A stretch of DNA of 64,000 nucleotides from Alcaligenes pakistanensis (lineage in GTDB: Bacteria; Pseudomonadota; Gammaproteobacteria; Burkholderiales; Burkholderiaceae_B). Position numbers and translations under genes: made by a program. The stretch's first letter is position 1. Each line of letters begins with the position of its first letter. Below are positions 21,781-31,971 of the stretch, piece after piece. The notes under the pieces are model-generated. The model was not told the origin of the DNA, searched no databases, and saw nothing but the letters and a program-made list of their open reading frames with translations. The stretch spans positions 718,228-782,227 of the forward strand of contig NZ_BMZN01000003.1 in NCBI RefSeq assembly GCF_014652815.1. The letters run 5' to 3'.

Positions 21781-24732
21781 ATGGAAGCCATCCGCATTCG
21801 TGGTGCTCGTACCCACAACCTGAAAAATGTCTCCGTAGACCTGCCACGCCACCAGTTGGTCGTGCTAACGGGGCTGTCCGGTTCTGGGAAATCATCTCTA
21901 GCCTTCGACACTTTGTATGCCGAAGGCCAGCGACGCTATGTGGAGAGCCTGTCCGCTTATGCACGTCAGTTCTTGCAACTGATGGACAAGCCAGATGTGG
22001 ACTTGATCGAAGGTTTATCGCCTGCCATTGCCATCGAGCAAAAGGCGGCAGGCCATAACCCACGTTCCACCGTCGGAACCACGACTGAAATCCACGATTA
22101 TTTGCGCCTATTGTACGCGCGGGTCGGGACTCCTTACTGCCCGGAACACCACTTGGCCCTGCAGGCTCACAGCGTGAGCCAGATGGTAGACCAGATTCTG
22201 CAATGGGAGCCTGAATCCCGCATTGCTGTACTGGCGCCTATGCATCGCAAGCTGGTGGGTAATCTGCAGCTTGAGCTGCGCGGACTGCAGGCCCAAGGCT
22301 TTGTACGGGTACGAGTGGATGGCGAGATCTCCAGCATTGAAGACTTGCCTGCGCTTAATGCCGAGCAAGCGCATGATCTGGATCTGGTCATAGACCGGCT
22401 GCGTATCCGGCCCGATAGCCAACAACGCTTGGCCGAGAGCCTGGAAACCGCCCTGGTTACCAGCAACGGACGTTGTCTGGTCGTGAATCTGGACACCGGT
22501 CTGGAACAACCATACTCCAGCCACTATGCCTGCCCGGTTTGCGATTACTCCCTACCCGAACTAGAGCCACGCCTGTTCAGCTTCAATAATCCAGCAGGTG
22601 CCTGCCCGGACTGTAGCGGTCTGGGGCAAGTGGACGTGTTTGATCCAGAACGTGTGGTGGCTTTCCCAGAATTAAGTCTGGCAGGCGGTGCTATTGCGGG
22701 CTGGGACCGACGCAACGCCTTTACCTATACCTTGCTGACCAGCCTGGCGGCCCACTATCACTTTGATATCGAGGCCCCATTCGACTCTCTGCCAGCAGAG
22801 CTGCGTCACACCGTGTTGTACGGCTCCGGGGCTGAAGAAATCCCCTTTCTGTATCTGAATGAGAAAGGTCGCACCACAGTTAAAACTCACCCATTTGAAG
22901 GGGTGATTCCGAATCTGCAACGTCGCTGGGCCGAAACCGATTCCAGCGCCGTGCGCGAGGAACTGAACAAGCTGCGTCGCACCCAGACCTGCCCGGCCTG
23001 CCAGGGCGCACGTCTGCGGCTGGAAGCACGCCATGTCCGTATTGGTGACGACCCGATCCCCAGCCATGCCGGATGCAAACACCATGCTGGTATCGCATCT
23101 ATCAGCACAACGGCTATCAGCGCCGACAGCACCGCACTGTCCGCAGTAGCAAGTTCCGCCCCTCAAGGGCAAGCCAAGGGTTTGGCCATTTACGAGGTTG
23201 AAGCCCTAGCCTTGTCGGACTGCCTGCAATGGTTCAAGAACTTGTCACTGACAGGTGCGAAAAAAGAAATTGCGGATCGCATCGTGCATGAAATCCAGCT
23301 ACGGCTGGAATTCTTGAACAATGTGGGACTGAACTACCTGTCGCTGGACCGTAGCGCCGATACCATTTCCGGTGGTGAAGCCCAACGTATTCGCTTGGCC
23401 AGCCAGATCGGTTCAGGCCTGACGGGTGTGATGTATGTGCTGGACGAACCATCCATCGGCCTGCACCAACGCGACAACGACAAGCTGATCCAGACCTTGC
23501 AGCATCTGCGCGATCTGGGCAATAGCGTGATCGTAGTCGAGCACGATGAAGACATGATTCGCACAGCCGACTATGTCATTGATATGGGCCCTGGCGCTGG
23601 TGAACATGGTGGTCAGATTACCGCCCAAGGCTCGCCCGCTGAATTGGCGGCAGACCCGAACTCACTGACAGGGCAGTACCTGTCCGGGAAGCGCAAGATT
23701 GCCATTCCCAAGCGTCGCCCCGTGAACGACAGCCTGAACTGGCTGCGTCTGTACGGTGCCAGCGGCAATAACTTGAAATCGGTAGACCTGGCAATTCCAG
23801 CTGGACGGCTGGTCTGCATTACCGGCGTGTCCGGCTCGGGCAAATCCACGCTGATCAACGACACACTGGCCACCGCCTTCTCGCATTTGCTGCACCGTGC
23901 CCATGCTGAACCTGCGCCCTATGACCGCATGGAAGGCCTGGAGCATTTCGACAAGATCATTAACGTAGACCAAACCCCGATTGGTCGCACACCACGCAGT
24001 AACCCGGCCACTTACACCGGCATGTTCACCGCCATTCGTGAACTCTTTGCCAGCGTCCCAGAGGCGCGTTTACGTGGCTACGACCCAGGGCGCTTCTCCT
24101 TTAACGTCAAAGGTGGCCGCTGCGAGGCTTGCCAGGGCGATGGCGTGGTCAAGGTAGAAATGCACTTTCTACCCGACGTCTATGTGCCATGCGATGTCTG
24201 CCAAGGACGCCGCTATAACCGTGAAACGCTGGATATACGCTATCGCGGCCGCAATATCAGCGAAGTGCTGGAACTGACGGTCGAACAGGCGATGGAATAC
24301 TTCGATGCCGTGCCTACCGTGGCCCGCAAGCTGACGACTTTGATCGACGTGGGTCTGTCTTATATCCGCTTGGGTCAAAGCGCTACTACGCTGTCGGGCG
24401 GTGAAGCCCAACGGGTGAAATTGTCACTGGAACTGTCCAAGCGCAGCACTGGCCAGACGCTGTATGTGCTGGACGAACCCACAACCGGCCTACACTTCCA
24501 GGACATTGCTGTTTTGCTGGAAGTCTTGGACAAGCTGGTGGAGTCTGGCAATAGCGTCGTCGTCATTGAGCACAATCTGGATGTGATAAAAACGGCGGAC
24601 TGGGTGGTCGATATGGGACCGGAAGGCGGCCATGGTGGCGGTCAAATTGTGGTGCAGGGCACCCCGGAAACCGTCGCGGCCTGCGAGCAAAGCCATACAG
24701 GCAACTATCTGAAGCCTTTGCTAATGCGTTAA
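21781..24732 (+). CDS. uvrA: Excinuclease ABC subunit A
   Basis: A 983-residue UvrA, the damage-recognising dimeric ATPase of nucleotide excision repair. Both ABC modules are complete: Walker [13 protein letters not shown] and [13 protein letters not shown], signature motifs [11 protein letters not shown] and [11 protein letters not shown], and the zinc-binding cysteine pairs ([27 protein letters not shown]). The ATG at 21781 gives the usual [16 protein letters not shown] start; an upstream TTG is unlikely. Relative to E. coli, about 40 extra low-complexity residues occur near residues 428-470, in a linker before the first signature motif. It is divergent from the MFS gene. Confidence 0.98.
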   Translation: MEAIRIRGARTHNLKNVSVDLPRHQLVVLTGLSGSGKSSLAFDTLYAEGQRRYVESLSAYARQFLQLMDKPDVDLIEGLSPAIAIEQKAAGHNPRSTVGTTTEIHDYLRLLYARVGTPYCPEHHLALQAHSVSQMVDQILQWEPESRIAVLAPMHRKLVGNLQLELRGLQAQGFVRVRVDGEISSIEDLPALNAEQAHDLDLVIDRLRIRPDSQQRLAESLETALVTSNGRCLVVNLDTGLEQPYSSHYACPVCDYSLPELEPRLFSFNNPAGACPDCSGLGQVDVFDPERVVAFPELSLAGGAIAGWDRRNAFTYTLLTSLAAHYHFDIEAPFDSLPAELRHTVLYGSGAEEIPFLYLNEKGRTTVKTHPFEGVIPNLQRRWAETDSSAVREELNKLRRTQTCPACQGARLRLEARHVRIGDDPIPSHAGCKHHAGIASISTTAISADSTALSAVASSAPQGQAKGLAIYEVEALALSDCLQWFKNLSLTGAKKEIADRIVHEIQLRLEFLNNVGLNYLSLDRSADTISGGEAQRIRLASQIGSGLTGVMYVLDEPSIGLHQRDNDKLIQTLQHLRDLGNSVIVVEHDEDMIRTADYVIDMGPGAGEHGGQITAQGSPAELAADPNSLTGQYLSGKRKIAIPKRRPVNDSLNWLRLYGASGNNLKSVDLAIPAGRLVCITGVSGSGKSTLINDTLATAFSHLLHRAHAEPAPYDRMEGLEHFDKIINVDQTPIGRTPRSNPATYTGMFTAIRELFASVPEARLRGYDPGRFSFNVKGGRCEACQGDGVVKVEMHFLPDVYVPCDVCQGRRYNRETLDIRYRGRNISEVLELTVEQAMEYFDAVPTVARKLTTLIDVGLSYIRLGQSATTLSGGEAQRVKLSLELSKRSTGQTLYVLDEPTTGLHFQDIAVLLEVLDKLVESGNSVVVIEHNLDVIKTADWVVDMGPEGGHGGGQIVVQGTPETVAACEQSHTGNYLKPLLMR

Positions 24733-24771
24733 AGGCCTGCCTTTACAGGACTCCTCCTGTAGATGGGCCTT
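24732..24771 (+). other. Nested stem-loop after uvrA
   Basis: AAGGCC pairs with GGCCTT around an inner TACAGGA-CTCC-TCCTGTA hairpin (24744-24761). There is no U-tract, so this is an imperfect terminator or an mRNA-stabilising stem at the end of uvrA. Confidence 0.5.
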
Positions 24772-24841
24772 ACCGCAGCGTCCCGACGCCATCAACCCTA
24801 TGTATACGTGCCGGCCTCTTCGCGAAACAAGCCCAGCAGAC

Positions 24842-25966
24842 TCACATCTTGAAAATGGCGTCGTGCTCGCGGATCGCGTGGCGGTCCGTCATGCCCGCAA
24901 TGTAGTCAGCAATGGCGCGGGCCTGTGCAATCGGATCTTCACGCCTATGTTCCGCTGCCAACAAGCGCGGATCTTCCACAAAAGCCTGAAACAGTTCACG
25001 CACGATGTTTTGCGCCTTGCTCATCATGCGCACCACTTTGTAGTGGCGGTACAGATTAGCGTGCAAAAAACGTTTGAGTTCATCGGCTTGGGCGCGCAGC
25101 TCTGGCGAAAATCCAGCCAAGCGCGGTAGATGTCGAATCGCGTCCACGCTGTCGGGGCGATGCTCCTCCAGCTTGGCACGTGTCGTTTCCGTCAAATCCA
25201 CCACCAAGGTGTTGATCATGCCGCGAATGATTTCCGCCACCAGCCGCTGACCATTCAAACCCGGATACTGGGCCTGAACGCGTTCGTAATGATCACGGAA
25301 CAGCCGCAGTTCCAGCAACTGCTCCAACCGGATCAGGCCGGAACGTAGTCCGTCATCAATATCATGATTGTTGTAAGCAATTTCATCGGCCAGATTGGCC
25401 ATTTGCGCTTCCAGCGACGGCTGGGTGCGTTCAATAAACCGTTGGCCGACATCGCCCAACTCGCGGGCATGTTTCAACGAACAGTGCTTCAAAATCCCTT
25501 CGCGGGTTTCAAAACACAGGTTCAAGCCATTGAAAGCGGCATACCGCTCTTCCAGCTCGTCCACAATGCGCAGGCTTTGCAAATTATGCTCAAAGCCCCC
25601 TGCTTCGGGCCGCAGCTCTTGCATGCAGCTATTCAGCGTGTCCTGGCCGGCGTGACCAAAGGGCGTGTGGCCCAGATCATGGGCCAGAGAAATCGCCTCA
25701 ATCAGATCTTCATGCAAGCCCAGATTACGAGCAATGGCCCGCGCCAACTGGGCTACTTCCAGGCTGTGCGTCAATCGTGTTCGGAATAAATCACCTTCGT
25801 GGTTAATAAAAACCTGGGTTTTGTATTCCAGCAAACGAAAGGCATTGCAGTGAATAATCCGGTCGCGGTCCCGCTGAAAAGCATTACGGCCTTGAGGCGC
25901 TGCCTCTGCATAACGCCGACCGCGGGACTGTTCAGGGTGACAGGCATAAGCGGCAAGCATCTGCAT
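24842..25966 (-). CDS. dgt: dGTP triphosphohydrolase-like HD-domain protein
   Basis: A 374-residue HD-superfamily dNTPase. The motif '[15 protein letters not shown]' begins the HD domain, the HD pair is in '[17 protein letters not shown]', and a late aspartate is in '[17 protein letters not shown]'. It cleaves dGTP (or other dNTPs) to deoxynucleoside and triphosphate, tuning dNTP pools. It is 5 bp downstream of aroB on the same strand and likely co-transcribed with aroK-aroB, an order known in related bacteria. The length is near that of short-form Dgt proteins. Confidence 0.93.
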   Translation of the reverse strand: MQMLAAYACHPEQSRGRRYAEAAPQGRNAFQRDRDRIIHCNAFRLLEYKTQVFINHEGDLFRTRLTHSLEVAQLARAIARNLGLHEDLIEAISLAHDLGHTPFGHAGQDTLNSCMQELRPEAGGFEHNLQSLRIVDELEERYAAFNGLNLCFETREGILKHCSLKHARELGDVGQRFIERTQPSLEAQMANLADEIAYNNHDIDDGLRSGLIRLEQLLELRLFRDHYERVQAQYPGLNGQRLVAEIIRGMINTLVVDLTETTRAKLEEHRPDSVDAIRHLPRLAGFSPELRAQADELKRFLHANLYRHYKVVRMMSKAQNIVRELFQAFVEDPRLLAAEHRREDPIAQARAIADYIAGMTDRHAIREHDAIFKM

Positions 25967-25971
25967 CGGGT

Positions 25972-27060
25972 TTACTCCTGTTCCACCGTTGTAAAACGAG
26001 CCAGTACCTGGCGCACAACATCAGGCGCAACCGCCTGTACCTTGGCATGACCTAACTTATCCAGCAGGACAAAGCGCAGCTGGCCACCTTCGTTTTTCTT
26101 GTCCACCTGCATCAGCTCCAGCCAGCGCTCGGCAGGCCATTGCGGCGGGTTGATCGGGCAGCCACTGGCTTGCACCAGCGCCTTGATACGGGCCACATCC
26201 TGAGCCGGCAGGCCGCACACCAAGGCAGATAGCTCGGCGGCCATAATCATGCCGCAGCCCACCGCTTCGCCGTGCAGCCATTGGCCGTAGCCCATGCCAG
26301 ATTCAATCGCGTGCCCAAAAGTGTGACCAAAATTCAGGATCGCACGCAGGCCAGACTCACGCTCGTCCTGCGAAACAACTTCAGCTTTAACTTCGCAGGA
26401 ACGGCGAATCGCGTAGACGATCTGCTCTTGCTCCAAGGTACGCATGGGGCCAACCTGCTCTTCGCACCAGTCAAAGAAGTCCAGGTCGTAAATCATGCCG
26501 TATTTGATGACTTCAGCCAGACCAGCGGAAATCTCGCGGGCGGGCAGTGTCTTGAGCACCTCCGTGTCCACTTCAACCGCAATAGGCTGGTAGAACGCGC
26601 CCACCATATTCTTACCTAGCGGATGGTTGATCGCTGTTTTGCCACCAACCGAGGAATCTACCTGCGCCAGCAAAGTCGTAGGCACCTGCACAAAACGCAC
26701 GCCCCGCATGAAGCAGGCAGCCGCAAAGCCTGCCATATCGCCAATCACGCCGCCGCCCAAAGCCACGATCAAGGCTTTGCGATCCAGATGCGCACCTAAC
26801 AGCGCATCAAAAATCAGATTCAGGGATTCCCAGTTTTTATAGGCTTCGCCATCGGGCAGCTCAATCACATGGATAGGTTTGCCCGCTGCGGCCAGCGCTT
26901 CTTGCACAGGGGCCAAGTACAAAGCGGCCACCGTCGGATTGGTGACAATGGCAATCGCAGACGTATCGGCTGGCACCGTGTCTGCAAGCTGCGCCAGACG
27001 CCCGGCGGCGATATGGATGGGATAAGCGCCACCCTGGGCGTCAACATGCACTACAGACAT
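25972..27060 (-). CDS. aroB: 3-dehydroquinate synthase
   Basis: A 362-residue NAD-dependent enzyme of the shikimate pathway converting DAHP to 3-dehydroquinate. The NAD/metal region '[19 protein letters not shown]' and '[18 protein letters not shown]' are intact, and the zinc-ligand histidines appear in '[11 protein letters not shown]' and '[10 protein letters not shown]'. It starts immediately after the aroK stop with no gap. It is co-transcribed with aroK and dgt. Confidence 0.97.
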   Translation of the reverse strand: MSVVHVDAQGGAYPIHIAAGRLAQLADTVPADTSAIAIVTNPTVAALYLAPVQEALAAAGKPIHVIELPDGEAYKNWESLNLIFDALLGAHLDRKALIVALGGGVIGDMAGFAAACFMRGVRFVQVPTTLLAQVDSSVGGKTAINHPLGKNMVGAFYQPIAVEVDTEVLKTLPAREISAGLAEVIKYGMIYDLDFFDWCEEQVGPMRTLEQEQIVYAIRRSCEVKAEVVSQDERESGLRAILNFGHTFGHAIESGMGYGQWLHGEAVGCGMIMAAELSALVCGLPAQDVARIKALVQASGCPINPPQWPAERWLELMQVDKKNEGGQLRFVLLDKLGHAKVQAVAPDVVRQVLARFTTVEQE

Positions 27061-27666
27061 TTAGCAACCTCGTTCTTTCAACAGGGACAATAAATGGCGC
27101 ACCGCGTGATGGACTGGCGCCGAGCCAGTCTCAAAGCGGACATCTGCCACTTCTTCATAAAGGGGTTCGCGCGCTTGCAGCAGTTCCTGAATGCGGGCGC
27201 GTGGGTCCGCCGTTTGCAACAGCGGCCGGTTACGGTCTCGGGCAACACGGCGGTACAATTCGTCTACCGTCGCACACAAGTACACTACGATACCGCGATC
27301 CTGGATAATCTGGCGATTGGCCTCGGACAAAATGGCCCCGCCCCCAGTAGCCAGCACAATACCGGTCTGGCGCGAACAAATATCGAGCACCGCAGATTCA
27401 CGTTTGCGGAACCCTTGCTCACCTTCGAACTCAAAGATAGTGGACACTCGCACGCCACTACGGGCTTCCAGCTCGTGGTCCAGGTCCATAAACTCGCGTT
27501 TGAGCTCTCGCGCCAATTGACGACCGATGGTCGTTTTACCAGCGCCCATCATGCCCACCAAAATAATGGGACGTGGACCAGTTTGTTGTAAATGGAGCAG
27601 CTCGGCGTCTGATAAGGGATCAGGATGTTCTACAGGCATCAGCTCGGCGGGTAAAGAGTGGTTCAT
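27061..27666 (-). CDS. aroK: Shikimate kinase
   Basis: A 201-residue shikimate kinase with P-loop GMMGAGKTTIGR, shikimate-binding 'FMDLDHELEARSG' and 'VLATGGGAILSEANR', and the lid arginine in 'RDRNRPLLQTADP'. It makes shikimate-3-phosphate in the cytoplasm. An N-terminal extension of about 30 residues precedes the P-loop. It is the first gene of aroK-aroB-dgt and divergent from mrcA across a 118-bp gap. Confidence 0.96.
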   Translation of the reverse strand: MNHSLPAELMPVEHPDPLSDAELLHLQQTGPRPIILVGMMGAGKTTIGRQLARELKREFMDLDHELEARSGVRVSTIFEFEGEQGFRKRESAVLDICSRQTGIVLATGGGAILSEANRQIIQDRGIVVYLCATVDELYRRVARDRNRPLLQTADPRARIQELLQAREPLYEEVADVRFETGSAPVHHAVRHLLSLLKERGC

Positions 27667-27784
27667 TTGTGTATTATCCCATTAGCCTTCCCTAAGCACA
27701 GTCCGCTGCTTAGTATTATTTTGTTACATTGATACTTGGTTTGAGGCCCAGTCCTGTTGCGTTTGGACTTTAAAATCAGCCCTA

Positions 27785-30235
27785 ATGAGTTCTTCTTCCC
27801 GCTCCCCTAATTCAAAACCCGAGCAAAGCTCCGGTTCCTGGCTTGCCCGCCTCATCATCAAGACTTCGGTCTTTTTTGTGGGGCTTGGTCTGTGTGCCGC
27901 CCTGCTCGGGTCGCTGGCGCTGGCGCTCGCCTGGCCAAACCTGCCAGATCTCAGCGCCATGATCGACTACCGCCCCCGAGTGCCACTGCGCATTTATACG
28001 GCGGACAAGGTCTTGATTGGCGAATTTGGCGAAGAACGCCGCAATGTGTTGCGTTTTGACGAAATTCCCGATGTCATGAAATCGGCCATTCTGGCGGCCG
28101 AGGACGACCGTTTCTACCAGCACGGCGGGATTGACTGGATGGGGGTTGGCCGCGCTGCCCTGGCTAATATGACCCAGATGTCCAAGACACAGGGGGCCAG
28201 TACGATCACCATGCAGGTGGCTCGTAACTTCTACCTGTCCTCGGAAAAAACCTATACCCGAAAGTTCTACGAACTGCTGTTGACCTTCAAGATTGAGGCC
28301 ACGCTGTCCAAGGACCAGATTCTGGATCTGTACATGAACCAGATTTATCTGGGCCATCGTGCCTATGGTTTTGCAGCGGCTTCACGTACTTATTTGGGCA
28401 AACCACTGGGCGAAATCACAACAGCGGAAGCCGCAATTCTGGCTGGTATCCCCAAAGCGCCTTCGCGCTTTAACCCGATTGCCAACTTCGAGCGTGCCAA
28501 AACCCGTCAAGGTTATGTGCTGGGCCGTATGCGCAACCTGGGCTATATCACCGATCAGGAATACCAAGAGGCTCAGGCTCAGGAAATCGTCGTTAAATCG
28601 GCGTTGGGCACGCCTGCTGGCGGATACGCTATTCACGGTGAGTACGCCGCTGAACTGGCTCGCCAACTGCTGTACGGTGTCTACCAGGACAATGTGTACT
28701 CACGCGGTTTTAATATTTACACCACTATCAAGTCCAGCGACCAGGAAGCGGCTTACCTGGCCGTTCGTAATGGTATTTTGGACTACACCCGCCGTGCGCC
28801 CTATACAGGCCCACAAGGTCAGGTAGATTTGCCCGCTGGTATTGAAAACGATCACGCCCAGCTGGACGCCATTCTGGACGAGATGCAAGATAAGTACCCG
28901 GATACCGGCGACCTGCTGACGGGTGTGGTGCTAGATGCCAACCCCAACCAGATTCGTGTTGCCCGTACCGCCCAGCAGATTATTGACGTCAACGACAAGC
29001 GCGCCTTGAAGATTGTGGCTCGCGGTCTGGTCAATAACGCCAAGGCAGACGTGCGCATCCAGCGCGGCTCGGTCATTTATCTGTTCCGCAACGGCGATTA
29101 CTGGGAAGTGATCAATATGCCGGCAGTGCAAGCGGCCTTTGTGTCGGTACGCCCGCAAGATGGTGCAATTCAGGCCATGGTGGGTGGTTTCCACTTCTCG
29201 GACGGGAAGTTCAACCGCGTCACCCAAGCCTGGCGTCAGCCCGGTTCAGCCTTCAAGCCCTTTATTTACGCCTCCTCGCTGGAGCGTGGCCTGACTCCTG
29301 CCACCCAGATTTCGGACGAACCTTTCGTTCTGACAGCAGCCCAGACCGGTTCCAAACCCTGGACGCCCAAGAACTACGGACGCACCTACGAACCCATGCT
29401 GACCATGCGTCAAGGGTTGTACAAGTCCAAAAACATGGTGTCCATCCGTATCATGCAGGCGGTCGGTCCCAAGTACGTACAGGAATATGTAACCCGCTTT
29501 GGTTTCGATAAAGCGCGTCAACCTGCCGTTCTGCCACTGGCCCTGGGTGCTGGTAGCGTGACGCCACTGCAAATGGCCGGTGCTTACTCGGTTTTTGCCA
29601 ATGGCGGCTACCGTACTGAGCCCTTCCTGATCGACTACGTCACTGACAGCACTGACAAAGTCATCATGCGCGCCAAGCCGATTGTAGCTGGCGATGCCGC
29701 TGCCCGCGCTATCGACGCCCGCACGGCTTACGTCATGAACGACCTGCTGCGCGGTGTGGCCACCTCCGGTACGGGTGCCCGTGCCTCGCGCGAACTGAAG
29801 CGTACAGACATCGGCGGCAAGACGGGTACCACCAACGATTCGCAAGACGCCTGGTTTGCCGGTTACACGCCAGATCTGGTCGGTATTGCCTGGATGGGCT
29901 TTGACAAGCCACGCAGCCTGGGCTCAGGTGAAACCGGCGGTGGTGCATCCATGCCGATCTGGATCAACTACATGCGCGCTGCGCTCAAAGACAAACCTAT
30001 CGTGCCTCAGGGCCCGCTGCCTTCGGGTCTGTCGCGCATCAATGGGGACTTCTACTTTGACGAATTTCCTCCCGGACAAGCCATTGCCCGTGTAGGCCTG
30101 CCCGCTCCGGGTGACGGCAGCCTGCAACAAGGTGACGGTGGTGGACAAAACGATGGCATTGGCGACCTGCTGCGGCAACTGGATTCTGACTCCGGTTCCT
30201 CGGGCGCCGAAACCCAGCCTTTCGTCCCCTTCTAA
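27785..30235 (+). CDS. mrcA: Penicillin-binding protein 1A
   Basis: An 816-residue bifunctional class A PBP. It has an N-terminal membrane anchor (about residues 25-50), a GT51 glycosyltransferase domain with catalytic 'AAEDDRFYQHGGIDWMGVGRA' and 'GASTITMQVARNFY', and an OB-like insert. The transpeptidase motifs are SxxK in 'PGSAFKPF', SxN in 'YKSKNMVS' and KTG in 'GKTGTTND'. It polymerises and cross-links peptidoglycan. The C-terminal tail is low complexity and glycine/aspartate-rich. It is divergent from aroK and followed by a strong terminator. Confidence 0.97.
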   Translation: MSSSSRSPNSKPEQSSGSWLARLIIKTSVFFVGLGLCAALLGSLALALAWPNLPDLSAMIDYRPRVPLRIYTADKVLIGEFGEERRNVLRFDEIPDVMKSAILAAEDDRFYQHGGIDWMGVGRAALANMTQMSKTQGASTITMQVARNFYLSSEKTYTRKFYELLLTFKIEATLSKDQILDLYMNQIYLGHRAYGFAAASRTYLGKPLGEITTAEAAILAGIPKAPSRFNPIANFERAKTRQGYVLGRMRNLGYITDQEYQEAQAQEIVVKSALGTPAGGYAIHGEYAAELARQLLYGVYQDNVYSRGFNIYTTIKSSDQEAAYLAVRNGILDYTRRAPYTGPQGQVDLPAGIENDHAQLDAILDEMQDKYPDTGDLLTGVVLDANPNQIRVARTAQQIIDVNDKRALKIVARGLVNNAKADVRIQRGSVIYLFRNGDYWEVINMPAVQAAFVSVRPQDGAIQAMVGGFHFSDGKFNRVTQAWRQPGSAFKPFIYASSLERGLTPATQISDEPFVLTAAQTGSKPWTPKNYGRTYEPMLTMRQGLYKSKNMVSIRIMQAVGPKYVQEYVTRFGFDKARQPAVLPLALGAGSVTPLQMAGAYSVFANGGYRTEPFLIDYVTDSTDKVIMRAKPIVAGDAAARAIDARTAYVMNDLLRGVATSGTGARASRELKRTDIGGKTGTTNDSQDAWFAGYTPDLVGIAWMGFDKPRSLGSGETGGGASMPIWINYMRAALKDKPIVPQGPLPSGLSRINGDFYFDEFPPGQAIARVGLPAPGDGSLQQGDGGGQNDGIGDLLRQLDSDSGSSGAETQPFVPF

Positions 30236-30247
30236 ACCTTGCTACCC

Positions 30248-30273
30248 AAACGCCGGCCCAGCCGGCGTTTTTT
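30248..30273 (+). terminator. Intrinsic terminator of mrcA
   Basis: AAACGCCGGC, loop CCA, GCCGGCGTTT followed by TTT, 12 bp past the mrcA stop. Confidence 0.9.
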
Positions 30274-30332
30274 ATGCTTTGCCCTTCTCGATGGCATAAT
30301 GTTCCGCATTGTCCGCACTAGCTCACCACCTT

Positions 30333-30467
30333 ATGAACAAACTACGTTCCTCCCGCCTGCTGACCTTGCTGGCACTTAGCGTTTTTCTTAGCGCTTGCGG
30401 CTACAAAGGTCCCTTGTACCATCCTCCTGCGCAGGAAGCAGCGGACGCCCAAACAGCGCCGCGCTGA
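30333..30467 (+). CDS. lptM: LptM-like small lipoprotein (YifL family)
   Basis: A 44-residue protein. The signal peptide ends in the lipobox LSAC, and the mature part begins CGYKGPLYHPP, the signature of LptM/YifL. In E. coli LptM assists assembly of the LptD-LptE lipopolysaccharide translocon at the outer membrane; that function is assumed here by homology. It directly precedes lysA, the same order as in many beta- and gamma-proteobacteria, which supports the call. Confidence 0.9.
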   Translation: MNKLRSSRLLTLLALSVFLSACGYKGPLYHPPAQEAADAQTAPR

Positions 30468-30508
30468 TTTCCGCCCTGCTCGCTTAACCCCTGTTATTTG
30501 ACGACACC

Positions 30509-31777
30509 ATGACTGTTGCACCTCACTTCCAATTTCAGAACAACACGCTGCACGCCGAGCAGGTTCCCCTGAGCAAGCTGGCTGAAGAGTTCGGCACCCC
30601 TCTGTATGTGTATTCCCGCCAAGCCTTGCGCGACGCCTGGGAGTCCTATCGAGTGGCAGGTCAGGATCGCGAGTTATTGGTGTGTTATGGCATGAAGGCC
30701 AACTCCAATCTGGCCATTTTGCAAGAATTCGCCCGCCTGGGTACCGGTTTTGACATCGTTTCAGGCGGTGAACTGGCCCGTGTAATCGCCGCTGGTGGTG
30801 ATCCAGGCAAAGTGGTGTTTTCTGGTGTGGGCAAACAAGTTTGGGAAATTGAAGCCGCCCTGAAAGCGGGCGTGAAATGCTTTAACGTCGAATCCGAAGA
30901 CGAGCTGGAGCGTGTCGCCCAGGTTGCTGAACGCATGAATGTGAAAGCGCCTGTTTCCTTGCGCGTGAATCCGGACGTGGACGCAGGCACCCACCCGTAC
31001 ATTTCCACCGGTCTGAAAGACAATAAATTTGGGGTGCCTATTGATCAGGCTCCACGCATCTACGCCCGTGCCCAGCAACTGCCCAGTCTGAACATCGTGG
31101 GGGTGGACTGCCACATTGGCTCGCAGATTACCGAAGTCAGCCCCTATCTGGACGCGCTGGATAAGCTGATCAAGCTGATCCTGGCCCTGAAAGAACAAGG
31201 CGTGAACCTGATTCACCTGGATTTGGGCGGTGGCTTGGGTATCCGTTACACCGATGAAACCCTAGTGACACCTACCCAGCTGTTGACCGAAGTCTTTGCC
31301 GCATTGGACAAGAATGGCCTGGGTCATCTGGAAATCGTGCTGGAACCCGGCCGTTCCATGGTGGGTAACGCTGGCGTGCTGCTGAGCCGAGTGGAATACC
31401 TCAAGCATGGTGAGACCAAAAACTTCGCCATCATTGACGCGGCCATGAACGATTTGATCCGCCCCACCCTGTACGACGCCTGGCACAGTGTGGAAGCCGT
31501 AGAGCCTCGCCCTGTGACCGAGAGCACACCCCGCTACGATCTGGTTGGCCCTATCTGCGAAAGCGGCGACTGGCTGGCTCGGGATCGTCAGCTGGAATTG
31601 AAACAAGATGATTTACTGGCCATTATGTCGGCCGGTGCGTACGCCTTCACCATGGCCAGCCAGTACAACACCCGCCCCCGTGCGGCTGAAATCCTGGTCG
31701 ATGGCGATCAAGCTCACGTGATCCGCCCCCGCGAAACCCTGGAAAGTCTGTTTGCCACCGAACGATTGCTGCCCTGA
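30509..31777 (+). CDS. lysA: Diaminopimelate decarboxylase
   Basis: A 422-residue PLP enzyme of the fold-III (alanine racemase-like) class that converts meso-diaminopimelate to L-lysine. The PLP lysine is in 'CYGMKANSNLAIL', with 'FDIVSGGELARV', 'CHIGSQI', 'LDLGGGLGIRY', 'LEPGRSMVGNAG' and the substrate-binding 'GPICESGDWLARDR'. It lies 41 bp after lptM and is probably co-transcribed. The sequence is complete with no unusual residues. Confidence 0.97.
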   Translation: MTVAPHFQFQNNTLHAEQVPLSKLAEEFGTPLYVYSRQALRDAWESYRVAGQDRELLVCYGMKANSNLAILQEFARLGTGFDIVSGGELARVIAAGGDPGKVVFSGVGKQVWEIEAALKAGVKCFNVESEDELERVAQVAERMNVKAPVSLRVNPDVDAGTHPYISTGLKDNKFGVPIDQAPRIYARAQQLPSLNIVGVDCHIGSQITEVSPYLDALDKLIKLILALKEQGVNLIHLDLGGGLGIRYTDETLVTPTQLLTEVFAALDKNGLGHLEIVLEPGRSMVGNAGVLLSRVEYLKHGETKNFAIIDAAMNDLIRPTLYDAWHSVEAVEPRPVTESTPRYDLVGPICESGDWLARDRQLELKQDDLLAIMSAGAYAFTMASQYNTRPRAAEILVDGDQAHVIRPRETLESLFATERLLP

Positions 31778-31839
31778 TCCCTGGCAGGAATACAGGTAAC
31801 AACCATTCAGCCTTAAAGAACTCTAGAATCTGACCGTAA

Positions 31840-31890
31840 AACAGGCCGGGACTGCACTGCCATCAGCAGGCACAGCAGTCCCGGCCTGTT
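31840..31890. other. 16-bp perfect stem-loop between lysA and the GGDEF/EAL gene
   Basis: The left arm (31840-31855) starts AACAGGCCGGGAC and the right arm (31875-31890) is its exact complement, with a 19-nt loop containing a small CTGC/GCAG hairpin. No U-tract follows, so it may be an mRNA end-stabiliser, a Rho-dependent stop site or a regulatory structure for the downstream gene. Confidence 0.6.
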
Positions 31891-31971
31891 GCGTCCTTGC
31901 CGGGAAAGCACAGATTTCGCTGTCAGTGGCCAGACAGTTCGATGGTAAGCGCTGGAGGCTGTACCACCATC

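Noticed and set aside
24802..24807. A GTATAC hexamer between uvrA and dgt
   Set aside because: It is an isolated hexamer in a convergent intergenic region with no matching flanks, consistent with chance.
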